A program made the translations under genes and the position numbers. The notes under the pieces were generated by a model. The model saw only the letters and a list, made by a program, of their open reading frames with translations, did no database searches and was not told the origin of the DNA. From Schistocerca nitens (Eukaryota; Arthropoda; Insecta; Orthoptera; Acrididae), in assembly GCF_023898315.1 (NCBI RefSeq), contig NC_064621.1, positions 533,841,383 through 533,905,382 of the forward strand: a DNA stretch of 64,000 nt. The letters run 5' to 3'. This document shows, piece by piece, positions 19,434-32,301 of the stretch. The stretch's first letter is position 1. Each line of letters begins with the position of its first letter.

Positions 19434-21971
19434 GGTCTACTCACTCACATATTATCATCAGAAGATAATATTACAGATTCACAACATACTAGTTGGAAAA
19501 ACGCACTTCGTTTATGAGAAGTTTTATGAAAAGTCAGCTTTGAGTTTAGTGCTTCTTGTTTCAATGCAGAGTGACTATTGCACTCCATAATTCAAGAAAG
19601 AGAGAAACTTTGCCATATTTTATTTTCAAAATAACAAGTACAAACTAATCATGTAGTCTGTTTTCTCCAGCGAAAACATCTTCTCTTACCAAAGAAGTAA
19701 CTTTCTCCATCGTCATTTGCTGTCACATCTTTGTCACTTTGTGTTCTGCTCTGAATTAGTGTTGTGATCACTAAATATCTTGAAATCAGGATCATCATCA
19801 CTGTTGGTTAAGTCTTCACCTGAGAATTCACTGGGATGTTCTTGAACATCCATATCTGTCTTACATGCACATTGCATAGAAGGTCCAGCTGTCCCCGCCA
19901 TAGAGAAAAAGTAGCATTCAACAGAACGATGACACGCAAACACTATGGTACATCTGTGAACCCTCTCAAGGCCCATAAATACGACACAAAGAGCAGCAAT
20001 AATGTGAAAGTTTTGGCACATGTAGTTTTGGCACAGTCCCATAGGAAGGTACACAGAAGAGTCCGTTCCGCTTTGCAGGTGTGTGTGAAATATCACGAGA
20101 CAAAAAAATCGTAGTGGTCTAAGAGACAGTCCATAGCAGTTAATAGTTAGGAGAGATATTATTTTTCACAGTACTAGGAGATTTTTGGTTTTAGAATATT
20201 AATGACTTTGCAAGAGTTGTTACTGGAAAGCCCAACTTTCAAACTGATTTTTTTTAAATATCCGGCAGCTTCTAAATTGTTTACTAAGGATACATTAAGA
20301 AGTTGCAAAAAAATTTTCTTGGGTTTTATGCTGCATTAATTTGCAGAGTGTGTCTGGTGAAAATGGGAAGAGTTCATGCCTTCCAAAATGTTATGGACAT
20401 GTTGCAAATTCACAAGGCAAGAAAACTGAGAGAAGTGTATTGCATTGACATGCTGTGAAAGGAAAGCTTTATATCCATAAAACTGAAAATGTGTTTCTAA
20501 TACAGTTACTGTTTTCTAGCTAAGAAGTGGGACAGTTAAATCATAAATTCATAAAACAGTAATACAAAAAGTAACTATGTAGGACCTTGAAAAAATCGGG
20601 AAGACATGAAAATATACAAGTAAGAGCCTGCTTTATGTTCACCTTACACTCCCTACATGGATCCATGTCCCAAAACTATTCTACAGATTATTTTATTTGA
20701 ACTTTTGAATTCATTACATGTATATGATTGACATTTATGAAAATTTTGTGATGTACAAGCTTTGAGTGACTTTCTGTTTCATAAAATTTTGTTGTTTTTT
20801 CAGAGTCTCCAGACAGAAATTTGCAGATCATCAGTAGCATATGACATTTCCCATATCTTATTTGGTTGGAAAAGGTTTTGCTGTGTCATCACATTGATCA
20901 GACTAGTCTGCAATGATTTGTAACACAGTAATAGATTGTAAGTGTGATACAGAATATTTATTTTAAAGCATATATCTATTGAGAGCAGAGCCATTTGTAC
21001 CATCTTTTCATACATTGATATTTCACAAGTATTTATTAACTTTGTTTTGCCATTAGTGTGTAGCATTTACCAAAGCTTTCACTGTAGGAGATTATTTTGT
21101 AGCTAGCTTTTAGATTAATTAAGCTTATTGATCAATTTTATATGATTGTTAGAAATGTATGTAGAATTAGGGCAATTGTTACGAGATGCTTTATTAAAAT
21201 ATAATTAAGTTATCCTTGTCTGTCCTTGTTTATATAATATATTTAAACCCTATTTTAGTCAAGCATAAAGAAATGTTTCAAAAATGGAATCTAAACTCAT
21301 ATTGATTACAAACAATTTCACAAGTGAATATTTTGTATTGCAGGAGTAGGTTCAGATCTCTTTTTGACCATCCAGATTTAGGCTTTCCATCCTTTCAATT
21401 AATTGTTTAAGATGACTGCCAGGACTGCTCCTTTGAAAATTTTCTACTCCATCCTTATCCACTCTAAACATGTGCACCCTCATTACCTTATTGTCAATAG
21501 GACACTAAACCAGAATCTCCCATATGCGAAAAGTGATATGAAGAGGAAAGGAGGAAAAACAACAGCAATGTGATTTGAGGCGCATAATAAATATGTTGTT
21601 TGTAATAAAAATATAGAGAAAGTGCAGTTAGAACAGATTTTTTTTTAATTTCATTCACTTCTATTGTGTCACATTATAAACAAAAAATGTTCTTTTGATA
21701 TAGAACAAATTTTGTATTAGCAGAATTACATGGGTTAAGCAATAATATGGCCTCCACATCAATCTACATGTACATGTCAGCTAATCACGTGTTATTTCCC
21801 AGCCTATAGATTTCTTTAAATTTGTTATGGTATTCTCCTATATTTTTCTTGCAGAAAAAAAGACTTTCAGAATTTCAGTCTGTGATACAGATGTTTATTG
21901 GTTCTTATGTATATTGTTTTATGAGAGTGCACATTTGCATTTCTTACCAAGTCTTAAATATATTCAAATTG

Positions 21972-21975
<4 letters not shown>
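19434..21975. other. AT-rich region; one weak minus-strand open stretch
   Basis: A 120-codon minus-strand stretch (20096-19734) has an acidic C-terminal part (SGEDLTNSDDDPDFKIF). It has no recognised domain, no partner frames, and could be the decayed end of a repeat protein. The rest holds nothing that I can support. Confidence 0.3.

Positions 21976-22039
<64 letters not shown>
21976..22039. repeat. (AT)n microsatellite
   Basis: Uninterrupted AT dinucleotides for about 64 bp. Confidence 0.98.
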
Positions 22040-22042
<3 letters not shown>

Positions 22043-22273
22043 GATGGGAAAGTCAAATTATCACAACTTTAAAAAACATTTCTGTATGAACATGTTTTAA
22101 TTGAGTAACACTATCTGATGTAAATATGGTAAGGGTAGTTGTGCACAAATGTAAATAATTTAGGTGTAAAGGAGACAACTCACTGAATAGTGGAAGTCTT
22201 GGCTTGAAAACAGGCACCCAAAATAGAATGAAAACTTTGCTAGCTTTCAGACAAATCCTTTAACAAGCTGGAA

Positions 22274-22332
<59 letters not shown>

Positions 22333-22344
22333 AGCACACACACA
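22274..22344. repeat. Compound (CT)n-(CA)n microsatellite
   Basis: CT dinucleotides to about 22310, then CA dinucleotides to about 22344, with one interruption in each. Confidence 0.95.
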
Positions 22345-22462
22345 TATATCTGTGCAGCTACATTGTGACAGCACAAAGTAGCTGCACAGAGAATATATGA
22401 GTCTGTGTGGGTGCTTGCGCACTAGTGCCCTTGCGAATGCTAATGTGTGGCAAAGATTACAG

Positions 22463-22505
<43 letters not shown>
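22463..22505. repeat. (GT)n microsatellite
   Basis: About 21 GT units. Opposite in phase to the nearby (CA)n, so the two could pair as inverted repeats. Confidence 0.95.
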
Positions 22506-22508
<3 letters not shown>

Positions 22509-22697
22509 ATCCACGTGTGCATGTGTGTGCGAGGGTGAGTGAGTACTTGTTGATGACCCAGTACTTCCACTGTTCAATGAGTTGTCTTATTTACTCCCTA
22601 AATTATTTACTAACTGATATTAATACAGTATCAGTCACATACAATCCATTAATCTTAATCATTTGAGTCCCAATATTACAGAAAAAATTAATTTAAA

Positions 22698-22917
22698 AAT
22701 GTTTCGCAAAATTGACCTTTGTCATCATAGTATGCAATGAATATAAGAAGAAATTATCAAAAAGTAAACAATCAGTTATTTTAAGGAGGCGGTGTCACTT
22801 TAAAATATAATTTTATTTTTTTCACAGAATTAACCTTTTTACCATTGTAAGCAATGAATACAAGGAGAAATTGGTGAAAAGTAAACAGTCAATTTTATAA
22901 GATTGTGCTTCACTTTG
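22698..22917. repeat. Diverged two-copy tandem duplication, 117-bp period
   Basis: Units starting near 22698 and 22815 share, in order, gcaatgaata, aagaagaaatt/aaggagaaatt, aaaagtaaaca and cactttaaa/cactttgga. Divergence is substantial, so the duplication is old. Confidence 0.7.
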
Positions 22918-24301
22918 GAACCACTGGAACATACAGCTTTCAGCCATCCATCATTTCTTGAGATATATTTGAAAGCAATTTTGCATTTTTTGTATCGCAA
23001 TCTCAGATCTCTGAACTCTTAATGCCTTCAATAAATTATAGTTCCAAATAACAAGCAAGCAAAAATGGACCTAATACTTAAGAAGTTCACATAAAGAGTA
23101 CTTGTGCACCAATGGTTTCATTTCAAAACCACTTATAAAGCAGTAGTACAGAAAACCATGCCGACTGTTGCTTTGAATGCTGTAAGTGACTGCTACAATG
23201 CACCTCTTGTACTTAAAAAAATCAATGAAATGTTGGGTTCAGGTGGAAACCATTGGGAAAATTCATCTGAAATCATACAGGTCAATAGTGAATGTGTCAC
23301 ATCATTATTTCAAAATTTTGGAAAAAAAAATATATCGAAATTCCACATGACACCTATCAAAAACTAAAATATTTTGATTTTCTAATAATTTGTTGAAATG
23401 TAATAGACCTCTCTAAATGAGAACATTTGTGAAACTGTCATAATGAAAGGGAAAATAAAAAAATGGCAATAAAAAACTATAATCGATAGAGATCTGAATT
23501 TTTTTTGGTAAAAACCTTGTTCACAGCACTATCAGACATGATTAATAAATACACATTTCTTAGCTTTTTTTTCATCTCTAATTTGGAAGGATACCTATGA
23601 AAATATATAAATTTCAGCAAACTACAAAATTATGTTTTGAAAATATGAATAGTCACAGGATGATAACTGTCTTGAGAAATGATAAAGTGGAAAGACTGCA
23701 CTGAACTATGACATTAATGCCTGAAATTCTTAAAATATCAAAGTATTTCCATGTATAGAGATGAGAGAATCTGAAATTTTCTGATTCTTTGTAAATTATT
23801 TTGTTTACAACCCCAGTCCTGAACGTTCTGAAAATTGCATGTTACTTTAATTTGTCATTGTACTAATGGAATGTCCAATCAGAGTGGGCAGTTTTTTGTG
23901 CTGCAAAATTTGAGAATTTTTTTTAGACATAGTTACTCTCAAGGTCAAAAAATCCTGAACATTTAAAAATTTAAATTGACTGCTGATGTTGAGTAAATGT
24001 AATGCAAAACTGGTTTATCTTAGTCAAAAGAATTATTTTGCAGCCTTGTAAGTGAGTGGGAAACAATTACACATTTTGTTCACGCATTTTATTTAAAAAA
24101 AAATAGACATAGAAAATAGCTTTGTATATGCATTATTCTGTTTCTGATATTATTCACAAATTTTTACAGTCTTCTATCACGATTTTACTTCTTTATGACA
24201 TTCAACAGATCAAAATTACCCACACTGTTACAGTCAACACTGCGCCGTTGAAAAGAATTCATTTGTTTTTATCATCTGCTCCTCATTAAACTTGACAATT
24301 T
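22918..24301. other. AT-rich region without recognised features
   Basis: An 87-codon plus-strand open stretch (23104-23367) shows no domain. Nothing else can be supported. Confidence 0.35.
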
Positions 24302-24599
24302 GAAAAGAATAGATTTCTGCTTCCCATATAGTGGAGATGTTGAGTCACAGGCAGGCACAACAAAAAGACTACTGAACACATATGCTTCAGCCAGAAGGCC
24401 TTTTTCTGAAATAGACAACCTACACACACATTCACACAATTGCAGCTCACACACACGTAACTGCTATCTCTAACTGCCGAGGCCAGACCGCGAGCAATTG
24501 AGCATGACGGGAGAAGCAATTTGGGTGGTGAGGAGTAAGGAGGAGGCTTGAAGTTTAGGGGATATCAGGATAATGGTGGGGGATGGTAAAGTGCTGCTT

Positions 24600-25195
24600 G
24601 TGGGTGCATAGAGGAATGATTTGGAGAGAGGATAGAACAGCTAGGTGCGGTCAGGAGGATGGACAGAGGGTGGGGAAGGGGGGAGCAGGAAAAGAGAGGA
24701 GTAAAAAGATGTGGATGCACATGTGGAATAGAAGGCTGTGCAGTGCTGGAGTGGGAACAGGGAAGGGGTAGGTGGGTGAAGGACAGTGACTAACCAAGAA
24801 TGAGGCCAGAATGGTTACGGAAACATATGATATATTGCAGGAAGAGTTCCTGCCTGCACAGTTCAGAAAAGCTGGTGTTGGTATGAAGGATCTAGATGGC
24901 ACATGCTGCGAAGCACTCATTAAAATGAACATTGTGTCAGATAGTGTGCTCAGCAACTGGTGATCCAACTGTTTTTGGCCACAGTTTGTTGGTGGCATTC
25001 ATGTGGACATACAGCTTGTTGGTTGTCATGCCCATGTAGAACAAAGCACAGTGGTTGAGCTTAGCTTGTAGGTCACGTGACTGGTTTCACAGGTAGCCCT
25101 GCCTTTCATGGGATAGGTGATGCTTGTAACTGGACTGGTGTAGGTGATAGTGGGAGGATGTATGGGACAGGTTTGGAATCTGTCAGGCTTTGGGA
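24600..25195 (-). pseudogene. Inverted GIY-YIG-side fragment of Penelope-like element 3
   Basis: On the minus strand, TCPIHPPTITYTSPVTSITYPMK and CETSHVTYKLSSTTVLCSTW correspond to the cysteine cluster and the CNHCALFYMG core of the plus-strand copy. CGQKQLDHQLLSTLSDTMFI and PSRSFIPTPAFLNC follow. The YIG core is damaged (TTVLCSTWA), so no nuclease would be made. Confidence 0.7.
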
Positions 25196-26620
25196 AAGGT
25201 TGGGAAAACCTACAGCCTCCTCCATGGTCACCATGACCAACTACATCCTGACCCACAATTTCTTCTCCTTTGAAGGCATCACCTAAAAACAAATCTGGAG
25301 TATGGCAATGGGCATCCGCATGCCATCCTATTCATAGGTCAACTAGAGGAATCTTTCCTAATCAACCATAATCCCAAATCTCCCACCTGGTTCTGATTCA
25401 CTGATGACATCTTCGTGATCTGGATTGAGGGTGAGGACACTCTATCCACAACCCTCCAAAACTTCAACATCTCTTCCATTTGCTTCACCTGGTCCTCCTC
25501 AATCCAACAAGCCACTTTCCTTGATGATGAACTCCATCTCAAAGATGGCTCCATCAGTACCTCTGTCCATACTGAACATACCAACACCAGCAATACCTCT
25601 ATTTCAACAGTTGCCACCCATTCCATATCAAGAATTCCCTTCCGTACTGCCTAGCCACCCATGGCTGTTGCAACTGTAGTAATGAACAGACCCTTTTCAA
25701 ATATACCAACGGTCTCACAGAGGCCTTCACAGACTGTAATTACCTTCCCAACCTTTACAGAAAAGCTCTCCCATGTCTTTTCTCTCCAGTCATCCATCAC
25801 CTTCCAAAGTCCCACTGTCCAGCCACAGAGGAGGATTCCTCTTGTGATCAGTACCAACCAGGACTGGAGCAATGAATCACATTCTTCACCAGGGTTTCGT
25901 CTATCTCTTGTCATGCCCTGAAATAGGGAATGTCCTATTCACTATCCTTCCCACCCCTCCCATAGTGGTATTCCTCCGCTCATTGTTACCCCCACCCATC
26001 CCTGCACAACCCCTACTCCCAACCTCTTGCCTCATGGCTCATATCCTTGTGATAGACCTAGATGCAAGACCTGTCCCATACCTTCTCCCACCACCACCTA
26101 CTCCAGTCCAGTTACAAGCATCACCTATCCCATCAAAGGTGGGGCTACCTGTGAATACAGTCATGTGATCTACAAGCTAAGCTGCAACCACTGTGCTTTG
26201 TTCTACATGGGCATGACAACCAACAAGCTGTACTGAATGGCCACCAACAAACTGTGGCCAAAAAACAGCTGGACCACTCAGTTGCTGAGCACACTGCCCA
26301 ACACAGCATTCTTTGTTTTAATGAGTGTTTCGCAGACCGTGCCATCTGGATCCTTGCTACCAACACCAGCTTTTCTGAATTGCGCAGCAGGAACTCTCTG
26401 TGCAATATATCCTACACTCTCGTAACCTTCCTGGCCTCAATCGTCATTAGTCATTGTTCTTCACTCACCTGCCACCTCCCTGTTTCCACTCCAGCACTAC
26501 ACAGCCTTCTGTTCCACATGTGCACCCACAGTCTTTTTACTTCTCTCTTTTTCTGCCCCCCTACCTCACCCTCTGTCCAACCTCCCGACTGCACCTAGCT
26601 GTCGTACCCTCTCTCCACAT
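25196..26620 (+). pseudogene. Penelope-like element 3: RT palm and GIY-YIG-side coding
   Basis: RT motifs seen in shifting frames are FILTHNFFSFEG, the KQIW.MAMGIRM stretch (normally KQICGTAMGTRMAPS) and the catalytic FTDDIFVIWIEG. An insert-like ATFLDDELHLKDGS block follows. Downstream come a cysteine cluster (RPRCKTCPIPSPTTTYS) and the nuclease core HVIYKLSCNHCALFYMGMTTNKL, ending TFLASI. Domain order RT then GIY-YIG is that of endonuclease-bearing Penelope-like elements. The 5' part of RT is missing and there are several stops. Confidence 0.8.
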
Positions 26621-27279
26621 TATCCCTCTATGCTTCCACAAGCAGCACTTTACTGTCCCCCACCCTTACCCTGATATCCCTTCACCTCCAGGCCTCCTCC
26701 TTACCCCCCCCCCCCCCCCCCCCCTACCCAGATTGCTTCTCCCGTCACTTGCAGTTGCTCACGGTCTGGCCTCAGCAGTTAAGAGACAGCAGTTATGTGT
26801 GTGTGAGCTGAATTTCTCATTTGTGTGAATGTGTTTGTATGTTGTAATAATATTATGAACAGGAAAGTTTCCACTCACCATATAGTGGAGATGCAGAGTT
26901 GCAGATAGGCACAATATTGTGCCTATATGTTGTCTGTTTCAGAAGAAGGCCTTCTGGCTGAAAGCTTGTGTTCAGTAGTCTTTTGTTGTGCCCATCTGTT
27001 ACTCAACATCTCCGCTATATGGTGAATAGCAAGCTATTCTTTTTATAATATTGTAATTATTCCATCCTGAATTTTCTTCATTGAGCTGAATTTTCACATG
27101 GACAAGGGTGATCCAACAAGAGCAGTACTTGGAGAATGGGAACTGCTCACTGATCTGTTGATGATGGCCATCTAAAAGAATTTGCTGGACCATCTGGTAT
27201 CATAAAGGCGACAATTACATCTCGCAGCTTATGAGAGACACTAATTATTTGTCCCACACACCACTGATTGTCATACCCG

Positions 27280-27455
27280 CAAGAGTGTGAGGTGTGTTTT
27301 GTGTGGATGTGTGTATGAATGTTGTCTAAGGCAGAAGAATGCCTTTTAGTTAAAAGCTTAACTAGTTAGCAGTCTTTTTGTTGCGCCTGTCTGCAACACA
27401 ACAGCTCCACTACATGGTAAGTAGCAATCTATCCTGTTCATAATATTACCATCAT
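27280..27455 (+). mobile_element. Isolated Penelope-like 3' terminus
   Basis: gcagaagaatgccttttag, gcagtctttttgttgcgcc and ctacatggtaagtagc match, in order, the plus-strand termini at 4135-4241 and 26930-27044. Nothing else of the element is present, so this is a severely 5'-truncated copy. Confidence 0.65.
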
Positions 27456-27479
27456 TCACCTTATGTATTTTCATTTAGA

Positions 27480-28560
27480 GTTTCATGTTTTGTTGTAATT
27501 TTGATATGGTCTGTACAAATCCAATAGCATCTCTTATAGCATCGACAACTTCATGCTGGAGATTAAGTGTTGTTGCAAGATGTTTACAGAGAACTCATAC
27601 CCCATCACATGCACTTTTTCCACGACCTGTTACTGAAAATATCCATTTTTGTCTTCATTCCTGTACAATGTTTTCCAAGCTCATAAAGCTGAAGGCAGTT
27701 TTTAAAACATGATGCTACACCATTGGTCATGTCTACATGTTTAGGAAATGTATGGCCTTTCGCTGCTATGTCATCAGTTATCATGATGACAGCATAGCAT
27801 GCAAATGCACTATCATGAATGAGGTCATCACTGATAATAGCAAAATGGTGTGCTGTTTCAAAAAAGTGAACAACACATGTGAATATTGACACCTGTGATG
27901 TATGCCAGTGGTAACTTTGAACTTCAATCTGCAAAGCAACAGACCAGTTCTCTTCAAAGTTAAAATGAAGAACTAATGTGTCAGTATTCTAGGATGTCGC
28001 TGATTGATTTTGCTTCTGAATCCTGCGGATATGATGAAGAGCGATGCCTTTTGTGACCCAATGCCTATCTGCCATAACAAACTGCTCTAGCCCCACTGTC
28101 TTCTTTACCAACTCTCCTCCCTCACACAGTCCATAGTGATGTACCTTCACCCTTGACACGTACAATTTCAGAGATCGCATGTCAGTACGATTCACAGGCC
28201 CGCTTATAACACATACAATAGAATAAAGTACAGGTTGTGCATAGCATTGAACATATTGGTTGGACAACAGTAATACTGGTTACAGAATATGCCAAGCACT
28301 TGCTTGCGATTGCTTAAATGGTACTGTTTCTTTGGCGGCTCACGAGAGTGCGCCAGGGGTCTGCCCAGGTGGCACATTGGTTATGTCATTGTTAGTATCC
28401 TGGAAATGTAATGCTTCAGTGTTCATCTCTTCAGCACCAGGACACTGCACACTCCTGCAACGAACATTTATTTTGTGGCTCTTGACATATACACAAAAAC
28501 ATCAGGTCCATCTCTTTGTACTTCTTCTCTGTGACACTACTTATGGTGAAACAAATAAGA
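27480..28560 (-). pseudogene. Decayed repeat-family protein with DDE-like motifs (C-terminal part)
   Basis: Minus-strand frames give RCRSVQCPGAEEM (C..C..CPG), then HYGLCEGGELVKKTV, then FNFEENWSVALQIEVQSYHW and ATCVVHFF/HHFAIISDDLIHDSAFACY. A degraded SDG...FKN counterpart (DMTNGVASCFKN) and a KHLATTLNLQHEVV-like tail follow. The order matches a large uncharacterised protein family that I recall as common in arthropod repeats (DFAENY ... ISDxxxHD ... SDGxxxxYKN). The acidic residues look like a possible DDE nuclease, but the function is inferred. Stops and frameshifts make it a relic. Confidence 0.5.
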
Positions 28561-28804
28561 TTTGAAATTAGTGCAGTAAATTCATGTACATACTTCCTTC
28601 ACTGGCTGGCATTTTACCCATTTTGGTTGTAAAGAGTAGAATTTTGTGGGACCAATTTTTAAATTTGTGTTGTCCTTTTCATTAGGAGATGTCCTTCTCT
28701 TGCTGATCTTATCGTATATCTTTTTATTTCTTTAACTTGTGCACTAACAGAGATAACATCAGCCTGATTAGGACTTTGCATGCTGCAATCTTTGTCACTA
28801 CTTA
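28561..28804 (-). other. Probable linker of the decayed protein
   Basis: Minus-strand readings include a VKEIKRYTIRSAREGHL stretch that would fall between the N- and C-terminal parts of the protein at 27.5-33.1 kb. It is too decayed to annotate further. Confidence 0.3.
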
Positions 28805-29257
28805 GGCTGGTATTACACTATCATATTTCTTTGACAAAATTCTTTGATGTGGTGCTCAACTTATGTGCTGCAGCTGTTAGTACTACAATTGCATTGTGTG
28901 TGTATTTCAAAGAAATGTGTCAGAAAGAAGGGAAACATACTTGGATGAAGCCATAGGTATTCCACTGAGATAATAAAAGCATTCTGCAAAATTTGTTAAG
29001 AGAGCTGCAAGTGGAGGAAATCAAGTCTTAATATATAAAATTCTTATACATGGATGGTAGTGTATTTCAGTATTCGCTCAGTAAAGTGGTTTCTCATATT
29101 ACAAAACAGAATACTCTCTTGAGAAATGCTATATGAGCAGAAGATAAGCAAACTGTGACACTGCAATTTCTTGAGAGCAGGAGAGAGCTACTCTAGTTTA
29201 TAACACAGCACTCGAATATCACATTGCACATTAACCAAAATAGTTCCAAAAATGTGT

Positions 29258-31507
29258 CTACATCCACACCTACATATATACTCCGCTAGCCACCAAGCGA
29301 TGTGTGTGGTGGTGGGCACAATTTGTGCCAAAGTAATATTTTCCCCCCTTTGTTCCACTCGTGGATCGCACGAGGGAAAAACAGCTGTCTGAACGCCTCA
29401 GTACGAGCTCTAATTTCCCTTATCTTTGAATGGTGATCATTATGCGATTTGAAAGTTGGTGTTAATAATATATGCTCTACATCCTTGGCAAAAATTGGAT
29501 TTCGGAATTTAGTGAGCAGCCTCTTCCACTTAGAACGCCGTCAATCTGCAAGTGTGTCCCACTTCAAACTTTCTATGAGATTTGTAACGCTCTCGCAATG
29601 GTTTAAATGTACCAGTCACGAATCTTGCCACTCTTTTTTGGACCTTCTCAATCTCTTGAATCAGACCCAACTGGTAAGGGTCCCATACAGACGAACAATA
29701 CTCTAAGACTGGATGAAGTAACATATTGAAAGCTATTTCCTTTGTTGAAGGACTGCATCGCTTCAGGATTCTACCAATAAACTGCAATCTAGAGTTCGCC
29801 TTGCCTGTTACTTGTGTAATCTGATCATTCCATCTGGGATCATTTTGAATAGTCACACCCAGATACTTGATGGATGTTACCGCTTCCAAAGATTGGGCAT
29901 TTATGTTGTACTCATATATTAATGGGGATTTTCGCCTTGTTATATGCAGTAGGTTACACTTACTAATATTGAGAGATAACTGCCAGTCATTACACCACGC
30001 ATTTATTTTCTGCAACTCCTCATTGATTTGTTCACAACTTTCATGTGATACTACTTTCCTGTAGACTACAGCATCATCGGCAAACAGTCTAATGCCGCTG
30101 TCAATACCATCAACCAGATCGTTTATGTAAATCATAAAAAGCAGTGGACCTATTACACTGCCCTGGGGCACACCTGAAGTTACACTTATTTTTGTTGAAG
30201 TCACCCCAGTCAGGATGACACACTCCTCCCTGTCTGTTAGAAAATTATCTCTCCAACCGCATATGTCATTGGATAGGCCGTAAGCATGCACTTTTTGGAG
30301 CAAGCAACATTGCAGAACTGAGTTGAATGCCTTTCGAAAGTTGAGAAAAATGGCATCAATCTGGAAGCTGGTATCTAGAGCCTGTTGTATATCGTGCACA
30401 AAGAGGGCCAACTGTGTCTCGCATGACCGCTGTTCCCTAAAACCGTGCTGGTTTCTGCAGATGAGCTTCTCAGAGTCTAGAAAAGTCATTATGTCTGAAC
30501 ACAAAATATGTTCCATGATTCTACAACAAATTGATGTAAGTGAAATTGGCCGGTAATTATGTGCATCCGATTTTCTACCCTTTTTATAGATTGCTATCAC
30601 CTGGGCATTCTTCCAGTCCCGTGGAACTATCCGCTGTTCCAATGATCTCTGAGATCATTGATGGATAAGAATGGTACTATATTTGTAGCATAGTCAACGT
30701 AAAATCTTACGGGAATACCGTCTGGGCCAGATGCCTTCCTGGTGTTTAAGGATCTTAACTGTTTTAGAATCCCAGATACACTAAACACTATGCCAGCCAT
30801 CCTTGTGTTTGTTCGATAATTGAAAAGGGGAATGGTGCTGCAATCCTCTACCGTAAACGAGTTTTTGAAAGCTAGGTTTAAAATTTCAGCCTTCTGTCTA
30901 TCATCATCATTTACATTACCCGTACTGACAGCAAGAGAAGGTATTGAATTATTTGTAGCGTTCATATATTTTATGTACGACCATAATTTTTTGACGTTAT
31001 TTTTAGAATCTGCAGATAAAATATTGCTTTCAAGTTCGTTAAAAGAATCTCTCATTGACCTTTTGACAGCTGCTTTCGTTTTGCATAGTTTCTGTTTGTC
31101 AGCAGGGCAGTGACTACATTTAAAATGACTGTGCAAAATTCTCTGCTTTCTCAGCAACTTCCTAATATGTGTGTTGTACCAAGGTGGATCATTTTCCTCC
31201 CATGTATTTTTGCTAGGCACACACTTCTCTAGCACATGGTGGACAGTACCTTTAAATTCCGACGAAAGATGCTCAATATCTTTGTGTCCTGTGGTGAATG
31301 CTTGGAGCTGATTATAAAGATATTCATTAATGACACTTTTATTTGATTTCCCAAACAAGAAAACTCTACGCCGTTTCTTTGGTTTTTTGGCAACTTCCAC
31401 TGACATAGAAGCCCCAACGACATTATGATCGCTAATACCTTCTTGTAGATTAACTTCCTCAAAAAGATCAGGTCTGTTTGTTGCCAAGATATCTAATATG
31501 TTCCCAT
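29258..31507 (-). mobile_element. LINE beta copy 2 (5'-truncated)
   Basis: The 3' tail (catccacacctacata ... ctccgctagccacc) lies at the low-coordinate end, followed by the RT body on the same strand, so orientation is normal. It is the internal reference that shows the copy at 2032-3568 is inverted. The 5' end is truncated within the endonuclease near 31507. No target duplication was identified. Confidence 0.85.
29530..31487 (-). pseudogene. LINE beta copy 2: endonuclease tail and reverse transcriptase
   Basis: Reading the minus strand, 31487-30627 contains the end of the AP endonuclease (ILATNRPDLFEEV, EGISDHNVVGASM), a linker with ENDPPWYNTHIRKLLRKQ and the start of RT (RKASGPDGIP). A frameshift near 30640 leads into 30642-29530, with RDWKNAQVIAIYKKG, NYRPISLTSICC, NQHGFREQRSCETQL, IDAIFLNFRKAFNSV, GVPQGSVIGPLLF and the catalytic LFADDAVVYR. 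KYLGVTIQNDPRWNDQI and EYCSSVWDP follow in the thumb. All RT blocks are present. One frameshift and changed palm residues (LNFRKAF for LDFSKAF) suggest that it is inactive. Confidence 0.87.
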
Positions 31508-32301
31508 CTCAAGTTTGTATGTTGAAAGCGCTCCTAGAATAACTTCACATGAGTCTTTGCTTTTGCCCCCTGTGATAAATGTGTGAAGCGATTTATAAAG
31601 CACTGAAAGGGGAATATGTAATGGTAAATAAATATTTAGTACACTATATGAGCAACAGCAACTACTTTCATTTTTGAATAATTTAATTAATGGAATTAAT
31701 GTTCCAACAACTACAAAATTAATAAAAAGTATGAAACAGATGAAACACATTTTAACTTGTGGCACCCAGAATTCAAAAATAGACAAAGTAGAATGTAAAG
31801 CTAAGAAAGAATTTTTTATTTTAGTGTGTGACCACATCCTCTGTTCCGGCTTGCTGAAAAGCTGCCTGCATGTTTCCAGATGTAGAGGTGGATGGCTGTA
31901 GCCGTGATTGCGGACATAAAGTCACCTGTTGCATATTCCACCTGCCCATCAACACACAATTAACAGCATGCACTTTGCCCATTGCTCATCTCCCAGCCTA
32001 CTCAAAACAAGTTTATTAAAAAAGTCGAAGGAACACACCAATTTTGAAGCCATGTTTACAGACACACTACAGAGATGTCAAATAGCTGCAGTAACGCCAG
32101 TACTCCAAGCAGTTACATTTCACGTTGCAGTGAAAAGAAGACGAATGACTTTTATGATCAAATCTTTGGTGAGACCGTGGATTTGCTCGTATTTATTTGA
32201 AGAAAGGTGAGATTTGACAAAGTTCCCTAGTACACTATCAAATTTCTTTGACATAAGTATTTGACATATCAACTTTGACAAAGAAATTGGATAGTGTAAT
32301 A
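31508..32301. other. Interior of the Harbinger-like element
   Basis: AT-rich, with no complete frame. The short transposase-like N-terminal stretch near 32100-32210 (plus) is the only coding hint. Confidence 0.35.

Larger units (their letters stand above)
22151..22610. mobile_element. MITE-like inverted-repeat element carrying microsatellites
   Basis: 22151-22198 (gtaaataattta ... gacaactcactg ... tggaagt) is the inverted complement of 22562-22610 over about 48 bp with few mismatches. Between the arms are a compound (CT)n(CA)n tract (22274-22344) and a (GT)n tract (about 22463-22505). There is no coding sequence, and no target duplication could be seen. Confidence 0.72.
24302..27081 (+). mobile_element. 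Penelope-like element 3 with an inverted 5' half
   Basis: Terminal inverted repeats of about 110 bp lie at 24302-24415 and 26930-27044, sharing ccatatag, ggagatgttgag and the cttcagccagaaggcc block. The right end runs on to about 27081. From 24302 to about 25195 the minus strand encodes the nuclease-side 3' half. From about 25196 the plus strand carries RT then the nuclease-side half again. A third copy of the terminus lies at about 26853-26912, abutting the main one as a small palindrome (gcacaatattgtgc). No clear target duplication was found. Confidence 0.82.

Noticed and set aside
19734..20096. 120-codon minus-strand ORF as a host gene
   Set aside because: No recognised domain, no splice context and low complexity in the acidic tail; chance openness is plausible.
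21827..22100. ORFs translating the (AT)n tract
   Set aside because: Poly-(Tyr-Ile) from a microsatellite, not coding.
24583..24771. Glycine/arginine-rich small ORF
   Set aside because: Shadow of the inverted Penelope-like coding strand.
26703..26724. C20 tract and other homopolymers as functional signals
   Set aside because: They fall in the pyrimidine-rich 3' region of Penelope-like copies and vary among copies; most likely slippage.
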